In this document: piece by piece, positions 8,826-18,846 of the stretch | Layout of the letters: each line of letters opens with the position of its first letter | How positions within the stretch are numbered: the stretch's first letter is position 1 | NCBI GenBank assembly: GCA_965250225.1 | Contig: CBDFNQ010000022.1 | Coordinates: forward strand, 15,024-79,023 | Origin: CBDEUK01 sp965250225 | Lineage (GTDB): Bacteria; Pseudomonadota; Gammaproteobacteria; Eutrophobiales; Eutrophobiaceae | Length of the DNA stretch: 64,000 nt | Reading direction: 5' to 3' | The notes under the pieces: generated by a model | Database searches by the model: none | Told to the model about the DNA's origin: nothing | Seen by the model: only the letters and a program-made list of their open reading frames with translations | Program-made: the position numbers and the translations under genes

Positions 8826-9833
8826 TTAGTTTTCGCTCTCTGACAAGCCATGAATGGCCTTGTTCAGAGGTTCCTCAGTGCGATTCCAAAACCCACTGAT
8901 CATAGCCAAACCCTGCCCACCATGGCTCCAGCAATCCTGAAGGTCATCCAATGTCATTCCACCCAGAGCATAAACGGGCAAATTGACACTTTCCACGAAC
9001 TCATTAAAACGTTCCCAACCAATACCTTTTGACTCGGGATGTGTATTTGTTACTTTTACTGGCCCAAGCAATATCACATCAACATCGATTTCGATTGCTT
9101 TATTAATTTCTTGTTCATTATGGCAAGAAGCACTTAGTAACTTTTGATTATTTACTGGACGTTGTTGTTGCTCCAATAATAATTTACTCGTTAAATGCAA
9201 TCCATCAAATTCTATATTCGCTACAACAGTTGGCTCTGCATTAATAATTAGACTGGTCTTATATTGATTACAAATAATAGTTATTTTATCAATCAATTGT
9301 TTATAACAATTAGCGGGTTTTTGTTTGCTACGAAATTGCATGAGTTTACAACCAGATTTCAAAATATCTTCTAGTCTGGACATGAATAAATCCTCATCAT
9401 ATAAAGCAGGGTCAGGTGTAATAAAGTAGAGTGCTGGTAAATTTATCGCTGAAATTATTGGAATATTTGCAGCTGGAAATTGTGTTGGATCGAGTAAATT
9501 TTTATTTAACCATAGGATATCTTGCCCTTCACATCCTTTAACCTCTCCAGACCACGAATCTATTTTCCATACATCTAATAACACTGAATAATCGGGATAA
9601 TCGTGTTTAATTTTAATTAATGGTCTTTTCGATATAACCTTTATGTCAAGCTCTTCATTAATCTCACGTATGAGTGCCTGACTGACAGTTTCGTAAGATT
9701 TTAATTTTCCGCCGGGAAATTCCCACAGGCCTCCCTGATCTTTATGTAAGTGGCGTTTTGATATTAATATCTCATTATTATTATTTTCTATAACACCCAC
9801 TGCGACATGAAGATAAGCATTTTGTTTACTCAT
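8826..9833 (-). CDS. Nudix hydrolase (MutT) fused to a ThiE/TenI-like domain
   Basis: Two-domain protein of 335 residues. The N-terminal Nudix domain (about 1-130) carries GGKLKSYE followed by REINEEL, the Nudix box of MutT-type 8-oxo-dGTP diphosphatases, which clean oxidised nucleotides from the pool. The glycine usually found at the end of the box (EExG) is aspartate here. The C-terminal half (about 135-330) is a TIM-barrel resembling thiamine phosphate synthase and TenI, with MQFRSK, LHLTSK, GPVKVTNTHPESKGIGW and YALGGM. This fusion is a known gammaproteobacterial family; the function of the second domain is not established. It lies 12 bases downstream of argJ on the same strand. Confidence 0.9.
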   Translation of the reverse strand: MSKQNAYLHVAVGVIENNNNEILISKRHLHKDQGGLWEFPGGKLKSYETVSQALIREINEELDIKVISKRPLIKIKHDYPDYSVLLDVWKIDSWSGEVKGCEGQDILWLNKNLLDPTQFPAANIPIISAINLPALYFITPDPALYDEDLFMSRLEDILKSGCKLMQFRSKQKPANCYKQLIDKITIICNQYKTSLIINAEPTVVANIEFDGLHLTSKLLLEQQQRPVNNQKLLSASCHNEQEINKAIEIDVDVILLGPVKVTNTHPESKGIGWERFNEFVESVNLPVYALGGMTLDDLQDCWSHGGQGLAMISGFWNRTEEPLNKAIHGLSESEN

Positions 9834-9845
9834 ATTCTCATGTAG

Positions 9846-11066
9846 TTATGTACGATATTCCGCATTAATTTTGACATAATCATAAGATAAATCAGTCGTC
9901 CAGATGTCTACTTTTTTAATTCCGCGATGTAGTACTACCTTGATTGTAATTTCGTCTTTGTTCATTACCTGCTGACCTTTATCTTCTGTGTATTTTGTAG
10001 ATAATTCACCTTGTTTAATAATACACACTTCATCTAAATATATATCCACTCTATTGACATCAAGATCTTCTATTCCACTCCTACCAACAGCGGCCAGGAT
10101 GCGCCCCCAATTAGGGTCGGATGCAAACAATGCTGTTTTCACTAATGGTGAATGTGCTATCGTGTACGCAACAATCAGGCATTCACTTTGAGTTACACCT
10201 TTATCAATATTAATAGTAATAAATTTTGTTGCACCCTCGCCGTCTCTGATTATGGCTTGTGCTAAAAAACAAAAAACTTCTGTTAAGTTTTGTTTAAACT
10301 CAATATAAAGCGAATTATTTTTTTCTATCTCTGGTGCATCACTTTGTCCGGTCGCAAGCAACATGCAGGCATCATTTGTCGAAGTATCCCCATCGACAGT
10401 GATACGATTGAAACTTAGCTCAACAAGCTCAGTCAATAAAGATTTTAACAATTCCTTTTCTATTTTAGCATCTGTTGCAATATAGGCTAACATCGTAGCC
10501 ATATCTGGCCTGATCATACCAGACCCTTTTGCAATCCCCGTTATAGTAATTGTTTCGCCATTCACAACAAGCTGTTTGCTGATCGCTTTGGGAACTGTGT
10601 CTGTTGTCATGATCGCTTCGGCAGATTTCAGACAGGAACTCTCATCAAGTTCTTTATAAAGATCGGGCAAAATCCTTATGATACTTTCCACGGGCAATTG
10701 CTCTCCAATAACACCTGTAGAAAATGGCAAGACTTCATCAGTTTGACAATTTGCTATCTGGGCTAGTGATTCACAACAGGATAATGAGTTAGTAAGGCCT
10801 TGAGATCCTGTTCCAGCATTTGCATTTCCTGCATTAATAATAAACATACGAGATTCGGAAATTGACAAATGTGATTTAGCTAGCCTCACCGGTGCAGCAC
10901 AAAATGCATTTTTCGTAAAGACGCCAGAAACCATGCTACCTTTAGCTATCTCGATCAACACCAGGTCATCTCTATCTTTATTGCTGTAAATACCAGCGCT
11001 GCCAGCAGCAAAACGAACACCTTTAACAGGCAATAGATTGGATAGGGAGTAGAGGCCAACAGTCAT
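9846..11066 (-). CDS. argJ: bifunctional glutamate N-acetyltransferase / ornithine acetyltransferase ArgJ
   Basis: Transfers acetyl groups from N-acetylornithine to glutamate, recycling acetyl in arginine synthesis; bifunctional members also use acetyl-CoA. The 406-residue precursor contains the self-cleavage site in KGSGMIRPDMATMLAYI, where the threonine of ATM becomes the N-terminal nucleophile of the beta chain. The residue after GSGMI is Arg, where Lys, Ala or His is more common. DGDTSTND and DPNWGRILAAVG are further family motifs. The next gene upstream is secA, the order seen in pseudomonads. Confidence 0.96.
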   Translation of the reverse strand: MTVGLYSLSNLLPVKGVRFAAGSAGIYSNKDRDDLVLIEIAKGSMVSGVFTKNAFCAAPVRLAKSHLSISESRMFIINAGNANAGTGSQGLTNSLSCCESLAQIANCQTDEVLPFSTGVIGEQLPVESIIRILPDLYKELDESSCLKSAEAIMTTDTVPKAISKQLVVNGETITITGIAKGSGMIRPDMATMLAYIATDAKIEKELLKSLLTELVELSFNRITVDGDTSTNDACMLLATGQSDAPEIEKNNSLYIEFKQNLTEVFCFLAQAIIRDGEGATKFITINIDKGVTQSECLIVAYTIAHSPLVKTALFASDPNWGRILAAVGRSGIEDLDVNRVDIYLDEVCIIKQGELSTKYTEDKGQQVMNKDEITIKVVLHRGIKKVDIWTTDLSYDYVKINAEYRT

Positions 11067-11112
11067 GTAATATTTACAAAGCGTGAGATTTATTTGAAAT
11101 TTGGTTTCTTAA

Positions 11113-13822
11113 TTAATTTAATTTTCCATGGCATTGTTTGTATTTTTTACCCGAACCACATGGGCAAGGTTCATTACGGCCTATTTTCTTTTTATCTCGT
11201 ACAAAGGGTGTTTTTTCTGATTGAGTATTAGGATCTTGTTGTTTTGATTGCAATGCACTTCCTGAATCAGGATGATTATACTTAATATTTTGTTTAGGTT
11301 GTTGCCTTTGCTCTGCTGCTTCCACATCGTTTTCATTACGTATATGGACTTTATATAAAAAACCAATAATATCTTTTTTTATACTTTCCAGCATATCAAC
11401 AAACATTTCAAAAGCTTCTCTTTTATATTCCTGTTTAGGATTCTTTGCCGCATAACTACGTAAGTGTATACCCTGCCGCAAATGATCCATGCCAACAATA
11501 TGTTCTTTCCAATGTCTATCTAGCACATCCATCATAATCTGTTTTTCCAGACGACGCATAAATTCAGTGGGTATTACAGACTCTTTCTCTTGTCTTGATG
11601 CATCCAGTTCATTCCAAATTTTATTTCTTAACTGATCTTCGTCTACGTCATTATCTTGTTCCAACCATGAAATGATATTGATATTTTGACCCAACTCATG
11701 GGAAAAGGTCTCTGACAAACCCTGTGGATCCCACATCTCATCAACACTGCCTGGTGGAATGTATGCATCAATGATGTTGTTGATTACATCTTCTCTCATT
11801 GCGCCAATATTTTCTGATACATCTTCAGAGCTTAATAGTTCGTCACGCTGTTCATAGATAACTTTTCTTTGATCATTAGCAACATCATCAAACTCCAGAA
11901 GATGTTTACGTATATCAAAATTATGCGCCTCGACTTTACGCTGTGCATTTTCAATAGCTCTGGATACTAAAGTAGACTCAATCGCTTCACCATCTTCCAT
12001 GCCGAGCTTACCCATCATATTGCTCACCCAGTCTGAAGCAAAAATTCGCATGAGACTATCTTCAAGTGACAGGTAAAAACGACTAGATCCAGGATCACCC
12101 TGGCGACCTGAACGGCCTCTCAGCTGATTATCAATACGTCTTGATTCATGACGTTCGGTACCAGTGATATGCAAACCACCGCTTTCCAACACCTTATTAT
12201 GTTTTTCTTCCCATTCCTGTTTTATTGATTCTATTTTGTCTGAATCTGCTTCCGGATCTAATGTCTTTATTTTTGCTTCATAATTACCACCCAGAACAAT
12301 ATCAGTACCACGGCCCGCCATATTCGTGGCAATAGTTATTGTCCCAGGCAAACCAGCATTAATAATAATATCAGCTTCTTTCTCGTGAAATTTAGCATTT
12401 AAAACCTGATGTTTAATATTTTCTTTTTTCAAAAGATTAGAAATATATTCCGAAACTTCGATAGATGCAGTACCAACTAACACAGGTTGCCCACGCAACT
12501 GACAATCTTTTATATCTTCGACAATCGCCTTGAATTTATCCTCTTCTTTCAGGAAGATCATGTCACTCATATCGTTCCTGATCATTTCAATATTTGTCGG
12601 GATCACGATAACTTCTAAATTATAAATTGTCTGAAACTCAAATGCCTCTGTATCAGCTGTACCGGTCATGCCGGAAAGTTTTTCATATAAACGGAAATAA
12701 TTTTGATAGGTGATCGTTGCCAGGGTCTGATTTTCATTTTGTATGGGTACGCCCTCCTTTGCCTCTATGGCCTGATGCAATCCATCTGACCAGCGACGTC
12801 CTGGCATGGCACGACCAGTAAATTCATCAACGATCATTACTTCATTATCTTGCACAAGATATTCCACATCGTTTTGAAACAAAGTGTGTGCCCTGAGCGC
12901 GGCATTCAAATGATGTAATACAGAAATATTAACCGGGTCGTACAAACTTTGTTGTTGTTCAATAATTCCAGCTTCTAACAATAGTTTTTCAATATTTTCA
13001 TTGCCTTCTTCGGTCAAATAGGCCTGCTTGCTTTTTTCATCAAGGGTATAATCTCCAGGGCCGTCTTCTGTTTCCTGCTTAACCAATTTTGGAATAATCT
13101 TGTTAATGCTCAGATAAAGATCAGAACGATCATCAATTGGACCTGAGATTATTAATGGTGTTCTGGCTTCATCGATTAATATCGAATCAACTTCGTCAAC
13201 GATGGCAAAATACTTTTCACGTTGTACACGATCCTCATTACTAAATGTCATGTTGTCCCTGAGATAATCAAAACCAAATTCATTATTTGTACCATAGGTA
13301 ATATCTGACATATATGCGGCACGGCGTTCACCCGAACTCAAACCTGAAACGATCACCCCCGTCGTCATTCCTAAAAACGAATACAATTTTCCCATCCATT
13401 CCGCATCACGTTTGGCAAGATAATCATTAACCGTAACAACATGCACACCTTTAGCTGGTAAGGCATTCAGGTAAGCGGCTAGTGTCGCAACAAGTGTTTT
13501 ACCTTCCCCAGTTCGCATTTCAGCGATATTTCCTTCATTCAGTACCATCCCACCTATCAGCTGAACATCAAAATGGCGCATCGACATAACACGTTTACTA
13601 GCTTCCCGAACAAGCGCAAAGGCTTCCGGTAATAATTCATTCAGACTGCTGCCATTTTGCAAACGATCACGGAATTCCTGAGTTTTTTTTCGGAAAATCT
13701 TCATTGCTAAGTTGACTGGTCTTTTCTTCAAGTGCATTAATTGAAATAACAATTTTACGCATCCGTTTTAGGACGCGCTCATTACGACTTCCAAAAAGTT
13801 TTTTGAGGATATTTGCAAACAT
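11113..13822 (-). CDS. secA: preprotein translocase ATPase SecA (one-base frameshift near the N-terminus)
   Basis: Motor ATPase that drives unfolded preproteins through SecYEG. Motifs: MRTGEGKT (Walker A), DEVDSILIDEARTP (Walker B), GRSGRQGDPGSSRF (motif VI) and a C-terminal SecB/zinc tail CPCGSGKKYKQCHG. The true start is the ATG at 13822 (MFANILKKLFGSRNERVLKR, typical of SecA), but that frame runs into the main frame only after a run of eight A on the coding strand (13683-13690). Removing one A gives PKKTQEFRDRL, aligned with the family, and a 902-residue protein, the normal length. The main frame alone would start at an irrelevant Met. Sequencing error or slippage at A8 is likely, since the gene is essential. 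Confidence 0.95.
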
Positions 13823-13890
13823 AGTTAGGGTATTAGAATGGAGGTATTAAAAGCTGAATAACAGCCTTTACTCATCTAATGAAATGACAA

Positions 13891-14823
13891 TTAATGACTA
13901 GATACAATAAATTTCTTTGGATTAACCGGTTTGCCATTATGCAAAACTTCAAAATGAACGTGTAAGCCGGTTGATCGACCAGTTGAACCAAGTACAGCAA
14001 TAGCCTGTCCCTTTTCTATTCTTGCACCTACATTTACCAGATTTTCCTTATTGTGCGCATAGCGGGTAACATATCCATTCCCATGATCAATTTCGATCAT
14101 CTCACCATAGCCGTATCGCTTATCTGACCAGGTCACAATTCCTGCACCGGCAGCTGAAACAAGTAAGCCCGATTTCCCTGCAAAATCCAGCCCTTCATGG
14201 AACTCTTTTTTGCCCGTAATCGGGTCAGTACGCCAGCCGAATGCTGATGATACCCAGCCTTTCTTAAGTGGTGTGCCCTGTGGCAAAGTTTCAGATTCGA
14301 GAGATCGATTAATCAGCAAGGTTTCCAGAGCAATTAATTTATCTTCACGATCTTTAATCTCGAGAGCCAGCTGGTCAAGACTTTCAAGAAAATCAGGAAC
14401 CGAATTGGCTTTAGCCAACGTTGGAGATGGGCCACCAACCCCTGGCTCGTTCATACTATCGAACTCAAGCTCATCCAGTTCGGCCATTTTAGCCAGGCGC
14501 GACCCAAGTGCATTCAAACGTAAAATATGTGACTGTAGGCTACTCACTCTCGAAGCCATCGCATCCAGATGCTTTTCGGCACTCAACCGCGCAACATCTA
14601 CCATTTCCTGTTGTTTATCAAATTCCTCTTCCCACAAACCACCAGCTTCGTTCTGAAAATTATTAAATACAGTATTAGAACGCTCGAAACCGTGTTGGCT
14701 TCCCAGATGAAAAGTCCCACCAAATAATAATGCAGCTGAAACCACGGCCAATAGAATAAATATGGCTGGGTTACAGTTAATGTCAAACCGTTTGCGGTTA
14801 TTGCTTAAAAATATGAATTCCAT
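13891..14823 (-). CDS. M23 (LytM) family peptidoglycan endopeptidase or division activator
   Basis: Protein of 310 residues with one membrane anchor (about 20-40, FILLAVVSAALLFGGTF), a periplasmic coiled coil (about 50-190) and a C-terminal LytM domain. Zinc-ligand motifs of active M23 enzymes are visible: HEGLDFAG (HxxxD) and HVHFEV (HxH), plus GWRTDPITGKKEFHEG. The intact ligands suggest a working D,D-endopeptidase rather than a degenerate EnvC-like activator. It lies upstream of secA on the same strand, where similar M23 genes are known, and is divergent from dciA. A weak hairpin separates it from secA. Confidence 0.9.
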   Translation of the reverse strand: MEFIFLSNNRKRFDINCNPAIFILLAVVSAALLFGGTFHLGSQHGFERSNTVFNNFQNEAGGLWEEEFDKQQEMVDVARLSAEKHLDAMASRVSSLQSHILRLNALGSRLAKMAELDELEFDSMNEPGVGGPSPTLAKANSVPDFLESLDQLALEIKDREDKLIALETLLINRSLESETLPQGTPLKKGWVSSAFGWRTDPITGKKEFHEGLDFAGKSGLLVSAAGAGIVTWSDKRYGYGEMIEIDHGNGYVTRYAHNKENLVNVGARIEKGQAIAVLGSTGRSTGLHVHFEVLHNGKPVNPKKFIVSSH

Positions 14824-14861
14824 ACGAATTATTAACTGTTCTCTTAGCCTTATTTGTTAGA

Positions 14862-15338
14862 ATGCGATCCACTATGAAACGAAATTCAAAACCAGCGTCC
14901 CTGCGCGAGATGATGAACGTACCCGGCTCGACACTTAAAAGTATATTACTACATACTGAATCGCTTAAATTATTTCAGAGAATTGTTTCACAAAAAATCA
15001 AACCAGAACTGGCTAAACACTGCCAGGTAGCCAATATACGTGCCGAGACATTAACACTCAGCACTGATCATGCGAATTGGGCAACAAAACTGCGTTACTC
15101 CACCCCTGAACTACTCAGAGTCTTACAATCAACTCCTGATATACCATTTATCAGCACTATCAGAGTAATCACAAGCCCTAAAACAAATCTCTTCAATCGC
15201 GCAAAGAAGAACAAATTGTCTTTAAGTGACAAGACATCAACCGAACTATGCGAAATTGCAAAGACAATAAATGACCCAGAGATCAGCATTTGCCTTGAAC
15301 GTCTCAGCAAACACACAAAATCAGAGTCAAACTACTGA
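14862..15338 (+). CDS. dciA: DciA-like replicative helicase loader (DUF721)
   Basis: Protein of 158 residues whose first 110 residues match the DUF721/DciA fold, with LREMMNVPGSTLKSILLH, then LKLFQRIVSQKIKPELAKHC and LTLSTDHANWATKLRY. DciA is the ancestral bacterial loader of DnaB and is common where DnaC/DnaI are absent. The C-terminal tail (about 110-158) is variable in this family. The start could also be the second ATG at 14874. It faces lpxC convergently, and this secA / DUF721 / lpxC vicinity is conserved. Confidence 0.85.
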   Translation: MRSTMKRNSKPASLREMMNVPGSTLKSILLHTESLKLFQRIVSQKIKPELAKHCQVANIRAETLTLSTDHANWATKLRYSTPELLRVLQSTPDIPFISTIRVITSPKTNLFNRAKKNKLSLSDKTSTELCEIAKTINDPEISICLERLSKHTKSESNY

Positions 15339-15360
15339 TTTTATTATAATAATTAAGTAT

Positions 15361-16273
15361 TTATGTAGACGGAAGCGCCTGCATAAAGGAAATCGGTAAG
15401 GTCTTTTGATCTTTAAAACTCACCAATTCCCAAGCGGCCTCATCGGCCAGTAATTCTTTTAATAAACGATTGTTCAATGCATGACCGGACTTGTAACCTT
15501 CAAACGCCCCTATCAAACTGTATCCCAATAAATACAGATCTCCAATCGCATCAAGTATTTTATGTTTTACACACTCGTCTTCATAACGCAGGCCATCTTC
15601 ATTAACGATCCGATAATCATCCACTACCACCGCATTATCCAGGCTACCACCCAGAACGAGATTACGCTCTCTTAGCAGCTCAACATCACGCATAAAACCG
15701 AAGGTACGAGCACGGCTCACTTCTTTTACATAAGAAGTTGTCGAAAAATCAATTTCTGCATGACAATTATTTTTGTTGAAAAACTGGATGATCAAAATTA
15801 ATGGTGAACCCGACTTTAAAACCTTCAAAAGGCTTGAAACCGACCCATTTATCATCTTCTTTTACCGTTACTTTCTTTTTGATCCTGATAAAGCGTTTCG
15901 GTGCATTTTGCTCTTCAACACCAGCCGACTGAATAAGAAAAACAAAAGGACCAGCGCTGCCATCCATAATAGGCACTTCATCAGAACTCAGATCAATGCA
16001 TGCATTATCAATCCCAAAACCAGCAAGAGCCGAAAGCAGATGTTCAACGGTGGATATCCTCACATCACCATTAACCAACGTGGTAGAAAGACGAGTGTCA
16101 CCTACATTTCCTGGTTTTGCTGGGATTTCGACAGGCGGATCTAGATCTATTCTACGAAAAATAATGCCGCTATTTTCAGCACCATGTCGTAATGTCAGGT
16201 AGATCTTCTTGCCTGTGTGAAGCCCGACACCTGTTGCTCTGATCACATTCTTAAGAGTACGTTGCCTTATCAT
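15361..16273 (-). CDS. lpxC: UDP-3-O-acyl-N-acetylglucosamine deacetylase LpxC (one-base frameshift)
   Basis: Zinc deacetylase catalysing the committed step of lipid A synthesis. The gene is split into two overlapping frames. The first 168 codons carry MIRQRTLKNVIRATGVGLH and the zinc motif STVEHLLSAL, and break at HPVFQQK. The second frame carries SRARTFGFMRD, NEDGLRYEDECVKHKILDAIGD and YKSGHALNNRLL (catalytic His). Removing one base from the five-base A/T run at 15770-15774 joins them as HPVFQQNNCHAEIDFS, colinear with E. coli LpxC, and gives 303 residues (usual about 305). All catalytic residues are otherwise present, so an assembly error is more likely than loss of an essential gene. Confidence 0.93.
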
Positions 16274-16320
16274 TTTCTAATTATTGGCCTAAATTACATC
16301 AATACGAGTATTAACCCGTG

Positions 16321-16349
16321 ATTCTCATGTGCTAGCCCCCTGCTGTCAA
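16321..16349 (-). promoter_or_regulatory. candidate sigma-70 promoter of lpxC
   Basis: Reading the minus strand, TTGACA (16349-16344, perfect -35) is followed after 17 bases by GAGAAT (16326-16321, four of six -10 bases). The -35 lies in the loop and right arm of a small hairpin (CTGCT..AGCAG). It sits about 50 bases upstream of the lpxC start, between ftsZ and lpxC, allowing lpxC expression independent of the dcw operon. Confidence 0.5.
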
Positions 16350-16407
16350 GCAGCAATATTGGTCGCCAATAACTGAAAATAGAGATATCAAGCCAACTAG
16401 TTTTAAT

Positions 16408-17547
16408 TTAGTCAGCTTGCCTGCGTAAAAAAGCAGGGATATCAAGATAATCCGGATTGGTTTCGATGTCATTCTGCTCACTGTCAGGAGCCTGCTTACG
16501 AATTACCGTAGGCTGGTCAAAATCACGATAATCAACTGAATCACCACTATTTTTTATCAATTGAACACGTGATTCGGCATCCTGTTTGGCTGAATTACCA
16601 AGCCCGGTCGCGACAATCGTCACGCGCATTTCGCCGGACATTTCTGGATCAATTACTGTACCTATCACCACGGTAGCATTATCCGAGGCAAATTCCTTAA
16701 CCACATTACCGACTTCATCAAATTCACCAATGGATAAATCCATACCAGCGGTGATATTCACCAATATCCCACGTGCACCCGATAAATTGACATCTTCGAG
16801 CAGCGGGCTTGAAACAGCAGCTTCGGCTGATAATTTCGCACGATCATCGCCATGTGCCTTACCAGAACCCATCATTGCCATCCCCATCTCAGACATAACA
16901 GTCCTGACATCGGCAAAGTCAACATTGATTAAACCTGGACAGGTAATCAACTGAGCAATTCCTTGTACTGCACCTAACAAGACATCATTGGCCGCACTGA
17001 ACGCATTAAGCAGACTCATGTCAGGCCCTAACACACTCATAAGCTTTTCATTCGGTATGGTAATCAGTGAATCTACGAATTGAGTTAATTCCTGAATACC
17101 CGCATCTGCAACGGCAGAACGCTTTTTACCCTCGAAGCTAAATGGACGCGTTACCACAGCTACCGTCAAGATCCCCATTTCTTTTGCTACCTGTGCAACG
17201 ACGGGTGCCGCACCAGTCCCGGTTCCACCACCCATACCTGCGGTGATAAACACCATATCCGAACCTTCGAGCACATCCATAATGCGATCCCGATCTTCCA
17301 GCGCTGCCTGACGACCGACTTCAGGATCTGCACCCGCTCCCAGCCCCTTGGTCATATCGCTGCCTAACTGCAAGACGATTTTAGCCGATGAATTTTTTAA
17401 TGCCTGTGAATCAGTATTGGCACAAATAAAATCAACACCTTCAATATTCGTTGACAACATATGTTCAACAGCGTTTCCGCCGCCACCGCCAACACCAACT
17501 ACCTTAATGATTGCCGCGTTATTTGCAGCATCTACGAGTTCAAACAT
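16408..17547 (-). CDS. ftsZ: cell division GTPase FtsZ
   Basis: Tubulin homologue that polymerises into the cytokinetic ring. The 379 residues show the GTP-binding GGGGGNAVEHM loop near 20, the tubulin signature GGGTGTGAAP near 105, the T7 loop NVDFADVRTVM, and the conserved C-terminal peptide DYLDIPAFLRRQAD that binds FtsA and ZipA. It follows ftsA by 46 bases and is the last dcw gene before lpxC. Confidence 0.99.
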   Translation of the reverse strand: MFELVDAANNAAIIKVVGVGGGGGNAVEHMLSTNIEGVDFICANTDSQALKNSSAKIVLQLGSDMTKGLGAGADPEVGRQAALEDRDRIMDVLEGSDMVFITAGMGGGTGTGAAPVVAQVAKEMGILTVAVVTRPFSFEGKKRSAVADAGIQELTQFVDSLITIPNEKLMSVLGPDMSLLNAFSAANDVLLGAVQGIAQLITCPGLINVDFADVRTVMSEMGMAMMGSGKAHGDDRAKLSAEAAVSSPLLEDVNLSGARGILVNITAGMDLSIGEFDEVGNVVKEFASDNATVVIGTVIDPEMSGEMRVTIVATGLGNSAKQDAESRVQLIKNSGDSVDYRDFDQPTVIRKQAPDSEQNDIETNPDYLDIPAFLRRQAD

Positions 17548-17593
17548 GCCCTTATCCTCCAGTTTGTCTTCATAATATAAATGTTATAAAAAA

Positions 17594-18829
17594 TTAAAAA
17601 TTACCTTGAAACCAACTCTTCATTCTTTCCCAAACACCTTTCATCCCCCCATCGACTTTAATATTTGGTAATGATTCAGTTACCTGACGTCGGCCAAACA
17701 ACAACAAGCCAACACCTGTGGAATAAATCGGATTTTTCACCACATCTGCCAGACCACTGACATATTGCGGCAAAGCCAAACGTACTGGCATATGAAAAAT
17801 TTCTTCTGCAAGCTCAACAGCGCCTTCCATTTTTGAACTACCACCGGTCAGTACAATTCCGGCAGCGACACGGTCTTCAAAACCACTGCGACGTAATTCA
17901 GCTTGTACTAAAGAGAACAATTCTTCGTATCTTGGCCCTACGACTTCAGCCAGATTTTGTCTTGCTAATTGTCGTGATGGACGATCGCCAACACTTGGAA
18001 CCTCGATACTATCCTCTGATGAAACTAACTGCGTCAGTGCACAAGCGTATTGCACCTTAATATCTTCTGCGTGTTGTGTAGGGGTTCTAAATGCAACGGC
18101 GATATCATTAGTCACTTGATCACCGGCAATGGGGATCACTGCAGTATGATGAATGGCACCATCAGTAAATATAGCAATATCCGTAGTTCCTCCACCTATA
18201 TCAACCATACAAACACCCAGTTCTTTTTCATCATCGGTGAGCACGGAATGACTTGATGCAAGTTGTTCTAAAATGATGTCATCAACTTCCAAACCACAAC
18301 GACGAACACATTTAATAATATTCTGTGCTGCGCTAACGGCACCGGTCACCATATGAACCTTTGCTTCAAGTCTGACACCTGACATGCCAATAGGCTCTTT
18401 AACACCTTCCTGATTATCAATAATGAATTCCTGTGGCAGTATATGCAGAATTTTTTGATCGGCTGGAATAGCGACAGCCTTTGCCGCATCAATAACGCGA
18501 TCGACATCCGATACTGACACTTCATTATCGCGAATCGCAACGATGCCATGTGAATTCAGACTGCGAATATGATTACCTGCAATCCCGGTATAAACCGAAT
18601 GTACTTCACAACCGGCCATGAGCTCCGCTTCTTCAACAGCTCGTTGAATAGATTGAACCGTCGACTCAATATTGACTACCACACCTTTTTTAAGGCCACG
18701 TGATCGACTTGATCCTATCCCAATGATTTCAACTTCCTCATCGAAAGAAATCTCGCCGACAATTGCCACAACTTTGGATGTACCAATATCCAGTCCAACA
18801 ATTAAATTTTTATCTGTTTTCTTAGCCAT
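17594..18829 (-). CDS. ftsA: cell division protein FtsA
   Basis: Actin-like ATPase that tethers FtsZ to the membrane. Its 411 residues begin with LIVGLDIGTSKVVAIVGE (phosphate 1 loop). VDIGGGTTDIAIF (phosphate 2) and VLTGGSSKMEGAVELAEEIF (adenosine motif) follow. The C-terminal end VWERMKSWFQGNF is the amphipathic membrane-targeting helix. It lies 17 bases downstream of ftsQ. Confidence 0.98.
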   Translation of the reverse strand: MAKKTDKNLIVGLDIGTSKVVAIVGEISFDEEVEIIGIGSSRSRGLKKGVVVNIESTVQSIQRAVEEAELMAGCEVHSVYTGIAGNHIRSLNSHGIVAIRDNEVSVSDVDRVIDAAKAVAIPADQKILHILPQEFIIDNQEGVKEPIGMSGVRLEAKVHMVTGAVSAAQNIIKCVRRCGLEVDDIILEQLASSHSVLTDDEKELGVCMVDIGGGTTDIAIFTDGAIHHTAVIPIAGDQVTNDIAVAFRTPTQHAEDIKVQYACALTQLVSSEDSIEVPSVGDRPSRQLARQNLAEVVGPRYEELFSLVQAELRRSGFEDRVAAGIVLTGGSSKMEGAVELAEEIFHMPVRLALPQYVSGLADVVKNPIYSTGVGLLLFGRRQVTESLPNIKVDGGMKGVWERMKSWFQGNF

Positions 18830-18846
18830 CAGGCATTACTCCAGCT

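Noticed and set aside
11181..11366. 61-codon minus-strand frame overlapping the 3' end of secA
   Set aside because: Frame-shifted shadow of the SecA C-terminal linker; secA continues intact in its own frame.
13849..13868. Hairpin between the M23 gene and secA as a SecM-like arrest control
   Set aside because: Stem is weak with a mismatch and there is no arrest peptide ORF; at most a minor attenuator.
14210..14656. 148-codon plus-strand frame over the M23 peptidase gene
   Set aside because: Antisense shadow of a clearly conserved gene, with serine/arginine-rich composition and no motif.
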